DNA of 64,000 nt from Bugula neritina (lineage: Eukaryota > Bryozoa > Gymnolaemata > Cheilostomatida > Bugulidae), in assembly GCA_964035545.1 (NCBI GenBank), contig OZ037765.1, positions 32,067,504 to 32,131,503 of the forward strand. Direction: 5' to 3'. The notes below the pieces were generated by a model that was not told the DNA's origin, ran no database searches, and worked only from the letters and a program-made list of their open reading frames with translations. Positions 1 through 19,749 of this stretch are shown piece by piece; positions within the stretch are counted from its first letter, which is position 1, and every line of letters begins with the position of its first letter. Made by a program: the position numbers and the translations under genes.

Positions 1-20
1 GTTGGTTAGTTTTTACTCTT

Positions 21-432
21 TACTACTCTGTACTCTGCTACTCTACTACTCTGTACTCTACTACTCTATACTCTACTACTCTCTACTCTACTACTCTCTA
101 CTCTACTACTCTCTACTCTACTACTCTACTACTCTCTATCTACTACTCTATACTCTACTACTCTACTACTCTGTACTCTACTACTCTATACTCTACTACT
201 CTATACTCTACTACTCTATACTCTACTACTCTATACTCTACTACTCTGTACTCTACTACTCTCTACTCTACTACTCTCTACTCTACTACTCTCTATCTAC
301 TACTCTATACTCTACTACTCTACTACTCTATACTCTACTACTATCTACTCTATACTCTACTACTATCTACTCTGTACTCTACTACTCTTCACTCTACTAC
401 TCTCTACTCTATACTCTTTTACTCTGTACTAT
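21..432. repeat. CTCTACTA-type simple repeat in FZR1 intron
   Basis: Continuous tandem array built from the words CTACTCTA, CTCTATA and CTCTGTA. It ends about 25 bp before the acceptor of the first visible FZR1 exon. It leaves a long open frame of Leu, Tyr and Ser residues, which is a by-product of the repeat and not a protein. Confidence 0.9.
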
Positions 433-455
433 ACACTATGAACTCTGTTGTTTAG

Positions 456-1496
456 GTAAGCACTCACGGCTATTCTCAGAACCAGATTCTTGTATGGAAA
501 TACCCATCTCTGCTGCAAATGGCCAAGTTGACTGGTCACTCCTTTAGAGTATTATATTTAGTACGTATACATCTTTCATCATACAACTTGAATTTAAATA
601 ATGTTTTCTAATTTAATATTCTTGTTTTTGATACCACAATCATGACATTGACCTTTCTTGCCACATTCCTTGTTTCCATAGTAAAATTATATGTTGGGCT
701 CTTACTACAGGCAATGTCTCCCGACGGTGAAGCCATAGTAACTGGTGCTGGGGACGAGACACTCAGATTCTGGAATGTTTTCAGCAAAACTCATTCAAAC
801 AGGGTAAGTTTGGCGAGTGTTGTCATGCCAACACATGCTTCCTGTCTACTATTCTACTAAGAGCTCACTTGATTGGGAAAGCACAAGTTTATTTTTGAAG
901 ACCAAACATCTGTTCATGTTTTAGTCTCTACCACAATGTCATTTAGCCGAGTTGTTTTACCAAGTGAAACTGTTGGATTTCACATTTGCTTACTGCTATA
1001 TTGCCTCTTCATTTCTATAAAATTTGAACGTGAAATACGCAGAATGAAAGTATTTTTATGAATATGTGCTGTAAAAACACTAGAAAATATTTCTATTTTT
1101 GTGACGCAAAGCTTGTTGCTGGTAAACTTGCTTCTTTCTAAATTTCAAGCTAAATTATCTAATTAAGTTTATGAGGCTGGAGCAATAGGCTGATACTATA
1201 AACTGCAATTGTAAGACTGAAAAATAACTTAATGTTTGCATTTTGTTCCGAAAATGTAAGGATGCATCTTTGCTTGAGTCACAAGTGAACTATGACCTCA
1301 GCGATTGGCCCGATATAAGTTATTTTTTCTTGAGTTCTATTTGAGAAGGCACTACGGCCAGTAAGCCAGAATGTTTTACCTCAACTAGTTGTTGAAACTT
1401 TCATTGATATGTTTTGCTTTGTTATAGGCTTCACAATATTTATGCCTTTTGTAGGACTCAAAGTCCGTTCTTAACTTATTCAACAGAATACGATAA
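456..1496 (+). CDS. FZR1: Fizzy-related/Cdh1 APC/C activator, last three exons (5' end outside window)
   Basis: C-terminal part of the WD40 co-activator that loads substrates on the anaphase-promoting complex. Exons seen are 456-560, 711-803 and 1455-1496, all joined in phase 0. Exon 456-560 reads VSTHGYSQNQILVWKYPSLL and onward, a strictly conserved blade of the Cdc20/Cdh1 propeller. Exon 711-803 holds MSPDGEAIVTGAGDETLRFW, the signature of the last blade. The terminal exon encodes DSKSVLNLFNRIR and then TAA. It therefore ends in the Ile-Arg tail that docks Cdh1 on the TPR subunit CDC27. The VSTHGYSQNQ wording and the LNLF-x-RIR tail favour FZR1 over CDC20. The N-terminal C-box and most of the propeller lie left of the window. 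The gene is convergent with UQCRH. Confidence 0.93.
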
Positions 1497-2333
1497 TAAA
1501 TTGCCAAATGTAGTTAACCCTCAGTAACTAGCCCCTTGGTCAGGCCTCAGCTCAACCTACTGTTCTATACCACCATCTGTTGACATCTCTGTTGTGATCA
1601 CTACTCCTGCTGTAATGACATGCTACAGCAGGTGCTAGTCTATGGGTATAGTGCTGTGTTAGTTTAGTTATTTATTGATATAGTTTAGATTATTTGTTAG
1701 TGAGATAGTCGCTGCAATTACCAATGTTGTGAATCAGTCAAAGAGATAATATAAAGTATTCTTAATTATTTATGTCAGATTTATACAACAGCCTATTAAT
1801 ATATACGTAGGAAGAATATAGTAGCAATATATATATTTTTTGTTGATAATTTATTCAATTTTAGCTGCCTGTAAACCATTCTATTGTTTTTATGTGTTAT
1901 TTACTCGCTTTCATATATATTTTTGTGTAATTTTATTTCAAGTCGAAACCATGCTTGTTTTACTATCACGATTCATTGGTAATTTCGTGTAAATATCTAA
2001 AATTAACTTACTTGACTGTGATGGTGTAATTAACGCTATATTTTTATGATAATATATAATTATTTTTGTTTATTGTGTTTTCTTTGAAACTTGACAAAAG
2101 TTTCAAGTTCTACATGCATGTGGCTACAGAAGTTTAAATAAAATGTTTGAATCATGACAGCAGCATTTATGAGAGACTTTGCAATAGAATTAGATGGTTT
2201 ATTTTCACGACACTGTACACATATCTGATGGGATAATAAATATCAAACTGTTAGCATATAGTTGAAAGTTAACGTTTTAGCTGGACATTTCTAGAGTTAT
2301 ATGTCTTCATCTTAGTCTTACACAACTTCTCTT
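1497..2333. other. Convergent 3' flanks of FZR1 and UQCRH
   Basis: 837 bp between two stop codons facing each other. It is AT-rich and should contain both 3' UTRs. A TTTATT on the plus strand near 2194 is an AATAAA poly(A) signal for the minus-strand UQCRH transcript. I see no further coding sequence. Confidence 0.6.
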
Positions 2334-4177
2334 TCACTTCAAGTGTTTGAACAGAGAAACAGCAACCTGCAACACACATAGCAAGCTTATAGGATAATAT
2401 AACTCTATTCTACAGGCATGTAACAATTAACGCCATGTTTTGATACGGTACTCTCAATTGAATTTTGCATTGATGCAATCACCATAAGCTACAAAATATA
2501 GATTTTCCTAATTTAGTATCAAAATACTTGCTTTCATATTAAATTCATTTAGAAAATAATAATCTCGTCAGTAAGAACCTAGTTTGTAGTGCTGTGCATT
2601 TTGATATCAGGATAATTGAAACCCAAAATGTTAGTAGATATCAACATGGTGACATGAGTAATTACACAGAATAGACAGGTATACCAATATTCTATTGATC
2701 TATTGAAAGAGTTTTGTATCTTAAGTTATACCTTAGCATCCCTGCAGTGGAGAAAGTCATAAAGCTCCTGCTCACAAGTTTCGCTAGTGTTAGAGCGAGA
2801 GCTAACTCTCTCAGTGCATGTATCCAACTCCCTTTGATATTTGGAGCATGAACTAGCACATTCCTCTTTCAAGTTTAGTTGCGGGTCCTAGATGTAGTAT
2901 GAAGTAAACAGTGAAGCGTCACACTATACTCTATAGCATATAAATTGAAATACTACATCTTTATACTATTTTGTGTAGAACAGTATGCTTAGCCAATAAA
3001 TGCATCCACCAGGTTCACTTATGTCAAGAACAAATACTAGTTGAAAATATAACAAGTTTAAAGAAAAATTCCATAGCCGTGAGAAAGGTTTAACAACAGC
3101 ATTCTTACAATGATTGTGCCAAATGCAAATAACACGCATTGGTAGCTATTAGGCATGCAATGTAAAGTAAAGCAGCATACTGATCAAAATTAAAATGTAG
3201 GTGAAAATATAGGAAACATGCTGTAACTCAGAAAATTCGTCATCCTACAGACCTCTACATCAACCTCCTCCTCGTCTTCGTCAGAATTCTCTGGTTCACC
3301 ATCATCTGCTTCCTGTCAACATACACCATGATGTATATTGTTATTATTACTACACGTGTAGACTTTGATGTTTAAACTTTATCTAGCTATCCAATATAAA
3401 AAAAGTAAAACGAATAATTCAATTTAAAAACTATGCCAACACCCGTCCTATTACTGGGGTACTGGTAATCAAACAACAACACTTACAAGTTACAATACCA
3501 ACACAGTCATAACGATTGTCATTGTGATATTTGAGTGCGATACTGAGCACTATTATTACTAGTGTGGGTGTAGAATTAGACACATCACTCCGAGTCTACA
3601 ATCACACCGACTCTCAATCTTAAAACTGATGTTCACACTTATAATAATTATCATTGGCATAATAGTAATAACTGAAAGTTTGTCATGATGATTATGATTA
3701 TCATAAGCATAGTGATATTCACTATGACTATAATATTAATATGATATTCATAGTCATTCAAAATTACTCTAAGTCGAAGAATAAATGTTACATTTACTTT
3801 AATACTAATACAGTATTACTATTACGAATACAGTAATAGTATTACTAATAGTAATACTAATACTAATAGTAATACTAAGTCAAAGTGTAAGTGACAAAAA
3901 TGATTCAAATACTAATAATTATACTTATTCTTAAACTAATATTTATAGTTATACTGTTATAGTAGCTTATCCCGGCTTATATTTATACATTAACTTATAG
4001 TTATTAAACATTCTGACTTCTATTTTTGGCTTTACGTCTGAGTTCTGAACGTACAGTTTCATTTGTTTCAGTTTCTTCAACTTCTACTTCATCTTCTTGC
4101 CCTTCGCATTGTTCTTCAACTTCTGATTCATTTTCGGCAGCGCAAATTTTGAAATAACTATTAAAAATCGATGCCAT
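2334..4177 (-). CDS. UQCRH: Cytochrome bc1 complex hinge subunit (subunit 6/8)
   Basis: Small acidic subunit of mitochondrial complex III that sits next to cytochrome c1 on the intermembrane side. Four minus-strand exons, all phase 0: 4055-4177 (start ATG at 4177), 3253-3312, 2732-2887 and 2334-2366, giving 123 aa. The C-terminal half carries the family core CTERVSSRSNTSETC followed by ELYDFLHCRDAK and SLFKHLK, matching the helical hairpin held by disulfides. The first two exons encode a long Glu/Asp-rich segment (for example NSDEDEEEVDVE). This replaces the shorter acidic stretch of vertebrate homologs, so the protein is about 30 aa longer than usual. One expected cysteine, in the vertebrate RDHC position, is Lys here, while a new Cys appears four residues earlier. 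The gene is convergent with FZR1 and head-to-head with CLCC1. Confidence 0.9.
3540..3960. repeat. AGT/ACT low-complexity tract in UQCRH intron 1
   Basis: Cryptically simple DNA made of TAGTAATACT-like words on both strands, plus ATCATTATGAT motifs. The same wording recurs at about 5230-5890, 18040-19080, 44930-45830 and 50470-50660. Confidence 0.65.
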
Positions 4178-6165
4178 AGTGTTTTTAAATTTGTTACTAA
4201 TTTAATACTTTAATCTTAAGTCTTAGAGTTACTCTAGGCTGTAGCCCTCAACTTTACTGTGATCACTTTAATTGAATTAGTTGTCTTAGTTAGACATCAA
4301 CCAGTCACTTTTCTTGGGCAGAGTCTTTGCTTTGTGAGCGATATTATACTCACTCAAGCTGTAAAAGTATATAGAACAGTTTGAAACCGAATATCATACA
4401 ATTAATCAAAATGTAACTTATGTTTATGTTAATTTTGCAACCAAGACGTTATAAGGTTCCGGATGCCGGCCTTGCGCGCATACTCGATATAGAAACTAGC
4501 GGTGCGTCCTAAAAAGACTTACATTGATCTCTGTCAAAAATGTTGTAGGACATAATTGTACTGCGAGAAATTTTTTAACACTGCGATTGCGAGTTAGGCT
4601 AGAAACAAAGTCGCTTGAAGTAGCACCGAGTTGGTAGTCACGGACACTGAACTCAAGATATCTTTTCCAGTCCAATAGTCACGGAAAGCATTGGTTAAAG
4701 AATTTCAAGTTTAGAGTTAGAGGTTTCAGAGTTAGGCCAGTGCATTAAAGTACTGCACTTAGTTACCTTCAACTCAGTGCTCTTTTGAGCAATGTTCGTT
4801 AAAAACAGCTCCGAGTTGGTAAACACTAAAAGTGAATGCAGCAGTTTAAGGGTGTCGACTAATGAACTGGAAAAGGTGTTTCTCGTCCAGTGATATCGAG
4901 TTAGATAAAAAGAACTGAGGTAAAATTCTGAACCCCCCTAAACGCGAGATCTTAAACTGATGCACTCAGTGACCATCCTCTCATATCACCAAATAGCAAA
5001 AGTAGTGGACTTTAAACTGAAACTGAGACTGTAGGCGTTACAATTTAAATTACATTAAATTAAATACATAAATAAACTATTTTCTCTATATTTTCGACGT
5101 TATGAAGTGTAAAATATTCTGAAGCCCGGTTCGCATTGTGGTGTAAACGGACAGTGCTGCTTTGGTATATTTTTTCAACAATAGAATAACTCAATAAGCA
5201 AAATGAAAATTGAAATAAAATCAGCATAGCCAATGCCATAGCATTGGCATGACTTATAAATATAACTATAAGTATAAGCCTAAGAGCTAATTCTAAAAGT
5301 AAGAGGAAGAGTAAGGTTAAGCATTTAGCATTGCTAATACTGAGTGATAGTGATGGTCATGGACTCACAGTGGTGGTGATAGTGATACTCATAACTCGTA
5401 AGCCGTAAGGCTTATCACTTTCACTTTATCATTATGATTATCATTATGTCTATGATTATCATTATGATAACTATAAGCTATACTAATTACTGATACTCGT
5501 ACTCATATACATATTCATACTGTTTGCACTGTGACTGTCAGTATGACTATCAGAATGAGAATGGCATTAAACTTTTGAATTTGATAGTCATTGTGATTGT
5601 ATTAGTGTACTCATAGTCATAGCCATGCTCAACTGGTACTGATAGTGATACTCATATTATTATTAGTATTACTAATAGTTTAAGTTATAATAACTGTAAG
5701 TTCAAATAAGTAAAACTAATAGTAATACTCATACTCATACAGTCATAATAATGCTGTATAACTGTTAGACTTAGTAATTACTAGTCACTAGAAGTAGACT
5801 AGTACTAGTAGTAGTTTCAGTTTATAACTTTACTGTAAGTATAACTATGAGTGTAAGTCTATAACTGTAAGTATTCTATTAGATTTAGTATTTAATTTTA
5901 CATTTTAGTTTTACTCTGACTTGCAATTTTGCACGTGGCTGGTGACAGCAAGTGTAGCACTAACCATAGGATTAAGTGTAACAGCTACCCATAGTCATAC
6001 TGATACACGTACAGTGCTGCTTATAGTAGGAACCAATGAGTTTGACATTTTAATCAGAATCAGCGCTGAATGTTAACATCCTAATGCTGCCATTGGACCT
6101 TTTTCGTAGTCAAAACTCATAGAATTGGAAATGGCAAAAATTTGGTTTTCACTTTTTAGACAGCA
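4178..6165. other. Head-to-head intergenic region UQCRH / CLCC1
   Basis: Two kilobases between divergent start codons, so it should hold both promoters. No coding exon is seen. Positions 5230-5890 are a tract of the AGT/ACT period-6 low-complexity DNA (for example TAACTGTAAGTATAACTATG) with embedded ATGATTATCATTATG palindromic words. No clear TATA box could be assigned. Confidence 0.6.
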
Positions 6166-7329
6166 ATGAAATCGCCATGCCTGCTGCTCTTATTGATGAC
6201 ATGTATAAGTGTCAGCTGTGAGAAAACAAAGCCTGATGCCGAGAATTCGCTGCCTCTGAGTAATCACCTAGATTTGGATGACCCCACTGACCTTGTCAGC
6301 TATCTCGGCAAAGCCCATGAGAGACTGGCTGAAGAGATCAGTGACCCCAGTGACTACCAGTTTGGTTTAGGAACCTGTGTGGGTGATTGTAACCCTGACC
6401 TTGACGTGATGAGCCAGCCAGTGGAATCTGGTACACACTTTTTATAGACTCAACTCTGGCTACTATGTCAGTCTTTGGACTATAACGTTGTATCTACTTG
6501 TATTCAACTGTTCATCTCTCATAAACAATTTGTAAAGTTATGAAAGAGATTAACTTTCCGAATCGTTTGAGAGAGAAAATGTGGTTTAAAAGTGTTTGGA
6601 GAGCTTTTTAAGAGTTATGAATGAAAATGGAATGTTACTTTTGTTAAATGCTCTAGATTTAATTCAGCAATAGCAACTGTGTTATTGTCTTGGATGACAG
6701 AATTTAGTGTTATGTTGTATTAAATGTTGAGTGTTCTTGTGCTGTAGATAAAGTGCTGCCCAGCTGTACACAAGGCAGCATTGAGCTCAACGTGGAGCTG
6801 GTTTACACTAAGAGACTTGTTGCCTCTATTCTTGGACACATCACGGGTTCTGTAAGTCGGTACTATGCTGCCTCCCTTAGTTATTGTTTATTTACAAGAA
6901 TTATAGCTATTGTCTTCATTATAAATTCAAATTAAATATTTGATTGGCTGAGCTTATTTGACATTACATGCCTTCAACTTTATGTCTAATTCTAGTTGTA
7001 CTGTACTTTGATGCAGGAGTCTAGTTTGAGCACATACATAGCACACATGACTATAAATGATGAGGATTTTTCTTCCCTTCAACGCTTTGTGTCTTCCGCG
7101 GAAGTGGGGAATGTCCAGGGAGCTATAGAAGCTGTCATCAACTCTATACACCATATAGAAGCTGTTCAGCCAATGAGCTTCTCTCCTTTTCAGTGGATGT
7201 CGGATAATCAGAGTATGATATACTCTACTCTCCAGGTACTAATACTACTACTACTGCTAGTACTACTAGTACTACTACTACTACTACTACTACTACTAGT
7301 ACTACATATACTACTACTACTATTGCTAC

Positions 7330-7364
<35 letters not shown>

Positions 7365-9147
7365 TTACGAGTACTACTACGAGTACTACTACTAGTACTA
7401 CTACTATTACCAGTACTACTAGTACTAGTACTACAAAACAACAACTACTACGCTGCTACTATTTTCTATAAACTGCATACTTTTTAGATACTGCTGATCA
7501 TTCTAATAGTGTACGTTCTCCTGGCACTCACTGTTAGAATCTGGTGGTATTTTGGGTTCTGGCGGACGTTTTTCTTTTTCGTCACACTTAGTTTCTTTGT
7601 CAGCGTGCCTTGGACCTGGGTTCACATGTACAAGGTAGGTCAAGGTCAATTACTGTATGTCTTCACTGTCCATGTTTGTGCATCTATTAGGTACATCAGT
7701 AGCTGATCAGCGCAAATACTTTATAAGTCAAATGTTTACAACAGCAAAACCTGGCAGCCAGGTTGAAGCGAGCAGATGATAGGCCAGATGTAAGTCTGCC
7801 TCCATTTGAATGTGACCCACAAACCTTCTCCTGGTACCAGCTTCTTACCTACGACTCATCCAAGTGCGCCAAGTACTACGAGGATCTGGTCATCGAGCCT
7901 TTCTGGGAGGTCAAGCCTACACAGGTGTGTAAATGTGTTCTGTCATGTTATGTACAACAATAACAATCACAATGATCACAACTGTGACTACCTTACCTTA
8001 AGTAAATCAGCTAAATGGTATATTGCATTTTTAAATTTAATGTGAGTTTTCTGAACAATTGTGTTTTCTTTTTAGTATTTTACTAATTATCACAAATGCA
8101 AGATGAAAGAAATTTTATTTTAAATAGTGGATAATTTTAAACTGTCATAATTCTTTCTCATGGTAATTGTTTAAATTTTTTTTGACTAGAATTTTGACTC
8201 AGTCTATCTACTAACTGATAGAATTTTCAGCTATTTTCTACCATCAGTTTTAAACTCGTCGAAATGAATTTGCAAACATAAATTTTAGGCTATAGCGATC
8301 ACATTTGTGGAGTTTGTGTGGAAACCACTAGCTATCATGGGTGAACCTTTGGGTATCTTTATTCGAGACCTTATGGCACCCCTCCCCTTCTGGATGAAGC
8401 CGGTAGTAGCAGTTCTCGGTCTAGTGTTCTTGTGGTGGTGTCTGGTGCTCATGTCAGGGATGAAGGTCTGGACGTGGTTCTTCTCAGTAGAGCCGGCTAA
8501 TACGACGCAGAACGAGGTGGGCGGAGCTACTCTCTCATGTCCTGTGAATATATTGACAAAGTTCAGGTTTTATTGAGCCAGCTTAGTATGAAGTAATGTG
8601 CTAAAAATAAGCAAATATCTCAGGGGTGCAAGATATATAAATCGATATTTTATTTTTTCTCTCATTAGACATTTCTATTTTGCTATATTGAAGATACATT
8701 TTGCTCAGTGTGAAACACTATGCTAATTAGAATCACAAAGTTTTAAGTTTTTTTTAATATAAAAAGGTGCCAAGTGGACGAATAGTTTTAAATAGAACAA
8801 ATACTAAACCTAACATCGTGTTGAAACCATAAGCAAGCTGCACTAAGTCCATAGGAAATAACGTACCATGTCAATACAGTATCTCATAAGATTCTATGAT
8901 TTCTCAGCTGGCGGCTATCAACAACACCGTGAATGACTTGAGGCAGATCATGACGTCTGCTGCTGAAAGCAATGCCAGTAAAGACAGCGAGCTGCGTGAC
9001 ATCATGAAAGAGCTACGTGGTCAGGTAGAGGGGCAGTCTGGGATAGCTGAAGTACTTCCTGTCATGGGGGAAATGGTGCCCGTTCTACAGGAAATGTGTG
9101 CGGATTACGCTCAGCAACAGAACTCTGTCCCGGGATACGGGCGGCAG
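6166..9147 (+). CDS. CLCC1: Chloride channel CLIC-like protein 1 (ER membrane protein)
   Basis: ER-resident multipass membrane protein linked in vertebrates to anion conductance and ER homeostasis. Seven exons: 6166-6430, 6748-6851, 7017-7235, 7488-7634, 7745-7924, 8289-8516 and 8908-9147, making 461 codons up to the last donor. A signal peptide (MKSPCLLLLLMTCISVSC) opens the protein. A luminal region of about 195 aa follows, then hydrophobic spans in exon 4 (ILLIILIVYVLLALTV and FFFFVTLSFFVSV). A conserved cytosolic or luminal patch has the pattern KCAKYYEDLVIEPFWEVKPT, and another span (VVAVLGLVFLWWCLVLMSG) lies in exon 6. Exon 7 is an amphipathic helix-rich tail. The FWEVKPT region and exon 6 are the best family matches. 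The last donor (GTAATC at 9148) is in phase 0 and joins in frame to the GLOD5-like exons. Without that splice, translation would run to a stop at 9253-9255. The assignment rests on recalled family features. Confidence 0.75.
7236..7437. repeat. (TAC)n/(TAG)n trinucleotide array in CLCC1 intron 3
   Basis: About 200 bp of ACTACTACT interrupted by AGT and ATT triplets, starting directly at the donor of exon 3. It produces poly-Leu and poly-Ser open frames on opposite strands that are not genes. Confidence 0.9.
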
Positions 9148-9174
9148 GTAATCTTCACTGCATTGCTAGCTGCT

Positions 9175-9272
9175 GCGTACATGTTGTCTAGTGAACTATA
9201 CAGCTACTGTACACATTGTCTAGTATACTATACAACTACTGTACACATTGTCTAGTAAAATATACAGCTACT
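9175..9272. repeat. About 38-bp imperfect tandem repeat in CLCC1-GLOD5 intron
   Basis: The sequence CAGCTACTGTACACATTGTC followed by TAGTATACTATA is repeated about two and a half times. It fills most of the 161-bp intron between the last CLCC1-like and first GLOD5-like exons, leaving no evident room for a promoter or poly(A) site. Confidence 0.7.
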
Positions 9273-9308
9273 GTTCTCATTATATTCGGGATGTTTTATG
9301 TGTTTTAG

Positions 9309-10896
<1,588 letters not shown>

Positions 10897-11746
10897 TCAG
10901 CAATAACATTTGTGAACAACATTTATAGTATTGCTTAACAAATTTTTATGACTTTTAAAGCAGAGGATCAAATTATTTTTCTAATTTTTCTACAAATTAT
11001 ATAATTATTTTCCTGAAGGGATTGTGATTTTGTCATATAAACTCAAACTTTTTTAGCAGCTCAAATGCAGTTTAAACTGATATTTTCACAAAGAAATAAA
11101 TTTTTTTTTTCAAAGATTTCAACTAGTTTTTTCTTGAAAGGCACTTTTTAATTCAGAATATGAAAGTTAATAGTTTCTTCATTATAGAGTGATAGACAGT
11201 TACGTGGAATGAATGGCAGTTAAAATGCTAGTTAGTGCTCTCAGGTATTAAAATAAGTTATTCAGTTACTATTAGCTTATGTCATTCAATGGAGAGTTTT
11301 AGGGAGTTGCCTTCACCAGCTGTTTTTGTTTTTGAACTATCAGCAACAAAACAGCTTTATATAAAACCCACTTGATGTTTCTATTTGATTTATTGTGATT
11401 GATCAGAGTTATTAGATTGTTAAAGTGAAGTCAATCACAAAATGCTCTAATTCTAAACCATTTCCACGCTTTGAACTGTCGTATTATATACTTGTATATT
11501 TTTATATAATGACATACATTGGGTCTGGATATTGGTAAAATACGTATAAAAGGTTTAGCCATCTGACTACATAATATGGCAGAATAAGACAAAATAAAAT
11601 TTATATTTTTACATTTAACCTTGTGATGGTCGAATTTAAATATTCACAGGTATATGTATATACTACATAGCTATATAGCTGGCACAATGTCACAGTCTAC
11701 ATGACATCACAGCCTTCCTGACGTCACAGTTTACATAGTGACTCAA
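10897..11746. other. Convergent 3' flanks of GLOD5-like gene and ELP3
   Basis: 850 bp between facing stop codons. AAATAAA occurs near 11094, a plausible poly(A) signal for the plus-strand gene. No coding sequence was seen. Confidence 0.6.
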
Positions 11747-17786
<6,040 letters not shown>

Positions 17787-18774
17787 CTTTAATAACTATT
17801 TGTATGGCTTTTTACCACCAGTTGATGTTGTGTTATTCAATTTCCTTTTCTGTTTTCACATCAACAATGAGAACCTAAAATAGCAACAATGACAATTGGT
17901 AGACTGTATCATAATCTAAATCATAACAAAATTGCAGCCTTATGATTGTCATTACGATTAGGCATTAGCATAATAAATTATATCATAATCATAATGAAAT
18001 TGAATATCCTTATCAATATGAATATGATGATCATGATGATCGTCAATCACCATGATTATCACCATCACTGAATCTGATAGTCATACAGTTACACGCATAG
18101 TGATACTGATGTCAGTGTGATAGTGATACTCATATTGATAGTGATACTGATAGACGATAGTGAAGACTGAAGTGATACTAATACTTCAAACTTCGAGTTC
18201 AGTCAGAGTGATCATGAGTTCATCATAATATTAATCATGATAATTAACTGGTAACCATAATAAGAATAATATTCATATAGATTATTGTGTGACATTGGTG
18301 TGATTATGACAGACAGCTTGCGCTAATAGACATGTCAACTTCCAGTGGTAGTTAAAAATTTATTATTTACAGCCATGGTGATGGACATAGGACGTGGTTT
18401 CAACTCTGAGAGGATATTAAACAAACTACTTACAGTTGACACGCTAATAAATTACCCCTTAGATTTCTAGAAATTATCAAAATAAAAGATCTTGCGTTTT
18501 GAAAAGTTATAAAGATATTGCGGATGCAAAAACAAAACAAGATTCAGCGCTAATTTTAAAACGAGTCAATTTATTTGTTTTCTTTTTTAAATCAATATCT
18601 CGGTGCCAATTATTTAAATTGCGCTAATTTTCATCATTATGATTATCGTATATTCATATACTTTAACTTATTCATATTGTAATTGTATTTGTTATACTTA
18701 TACTTATAGACATAGTTGATAGTGACACTCTGATAGTTATGCAGTAAACACTAAATCAGTAAATGTAATAGTAA

Positions 18775-18998
18775 TAGTATTGCTATTAGACTTAGTATTA
18801 CTATTAGTATTACTATTACAGTATTAGTATTACTATTAGTATTACTATTACTAATGCTATTACTATTAGTATTAGTATTACTAATAGTAATACTAATACT
18901 ATTAGTATTACTATTAGTATTAGTAATACTAATACTAATATAATACTAATACTAATAGTAATAGTATTACTATTACTAATACTAATACTAATAGTAAT
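18775..18998. repeat. AGTATTACT / AATACTAAT simple tract
   Basis: Over 200 bp composed only of AGTATT, ATTACT, AATACT and related triplet words in both orientations, so the tract is locally self-complementary. It leads straight into the perfect hairpin at 19001. Confidence 0.85.
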
Positions 18999-19000
18999 AC

Positions 19001-19077
19001 TGTATAATCATAATGATAATGTACTAGTATTACTAATAGTATTAGTAATACTAGTACATTATCATTATGATTATACA
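19001..19077. repeat. Perfect inverted repeat, 38-bp arms with 1-nt spacer
   Basis: Left arm 19001-19038 (TGTATAATCATAATGATAAT and 18 more bases), single G at 19039, right arm 19040-19077. By eye the arms are fully complementary. The core ATAATCATAATGATAAT is the same word found in the other low-complexity tracts. Confidence 0.88.
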
Positions 19078-19749
19078 CTTTGACTTAGTCTTACAGTTAC
19101 CGTAATACTTGTTACTTGTTTAGTTGTACTAAAACTTAAAAGTAAAAGTAAATCTTATTACTATTACATATTACTATTAGTATTAGCATTAGTATTAGTG
19201 TTACATAAGTTATTTAGTTCTTCAACTTGCTCTTAGTCTAAGTCATATAGAAATTATATTATTATTTATAGTTAATAACTATAAGCATAATGATAATCTC
19301 TAGTACTATAAGTATATAACTATGTCTACTAATACTAATAGACCCTTCCCACTTAGGTCATCACTTACCGCCCCTTCGCCACATTGGGACTGGCACTGCT
19401 AGTATAATTAGTATCAGTATACTGAGTATACTGATACTAATAATACTAATAATACTGTAGATTGAGGTGTAAATATTGTAAACATAGTAAATTATCATTA
19501 TGGCATTTAAATATGCACTGTAAATTTTATTATAATCATAACTATAGTGCTTTTGAGTAGAACAAGACTATTGAATTCATTTTTCCTTTTTTGCTACCCT
19601 TTTGTTTATAACAGGTTAACGGTTCTATTACTGAAATGACCAAATTCTTTTTTTCCTGTAGCATTTTTATAAGTTTTTCAAGTCTAAGTTATTGCACTCA
19701 TAGCTGTAATTATACTCAATGATCTGTCAATCTCTGATTTATGTTGTAG

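Larger units (their letters stand above)
17787..19749. other. Head-to-head intergenic region ELP3 / PAXIP1
   Basis: About 2 kb between divergent start codons. Roughly 18040-18280 and 18690-19080 are AGT/ACT low-complexity DNA with CATAATGAT words. Positions 19340-19400 hold a short GC-richer patch (CCACTTAGGTCATCACTTAC). PAXIP1 probably has an untranslated first exon here, because its ATG lies directly after an acceptor-like TTATGTTGTAG. I found no other coding exon that I trust. Confidence 0.55.

Noticed and set aside
2-547. Long Leu/Tyr/Ser open frame at the left edge
   Set aside because: It is read through a CTCTACTA simple repeat. The real coding frame of the FZR1 exon at 456-560 is a different one.
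7208-7487. Poly-Leu and poly-Ser open frames
   Set aside because: These are products of a trinucleotide array inside CLCC1 intron 3.
17842-17880. Minus-strand terminal exon VLIVDVKTEKEIE with stop, preceded by an acceptor-like TATTTTAG
   Set aside because: No upstream exon of a matching gene was found. More likely it is 5' UTR or flank of ELP3, whose ATG is only about 55 bp further on.
18362-18473. Short plus-strand frame starting MVMDIGRGFNSERIL
   Set aside because: About 33 codons, no family resemblance and no supporting exons.
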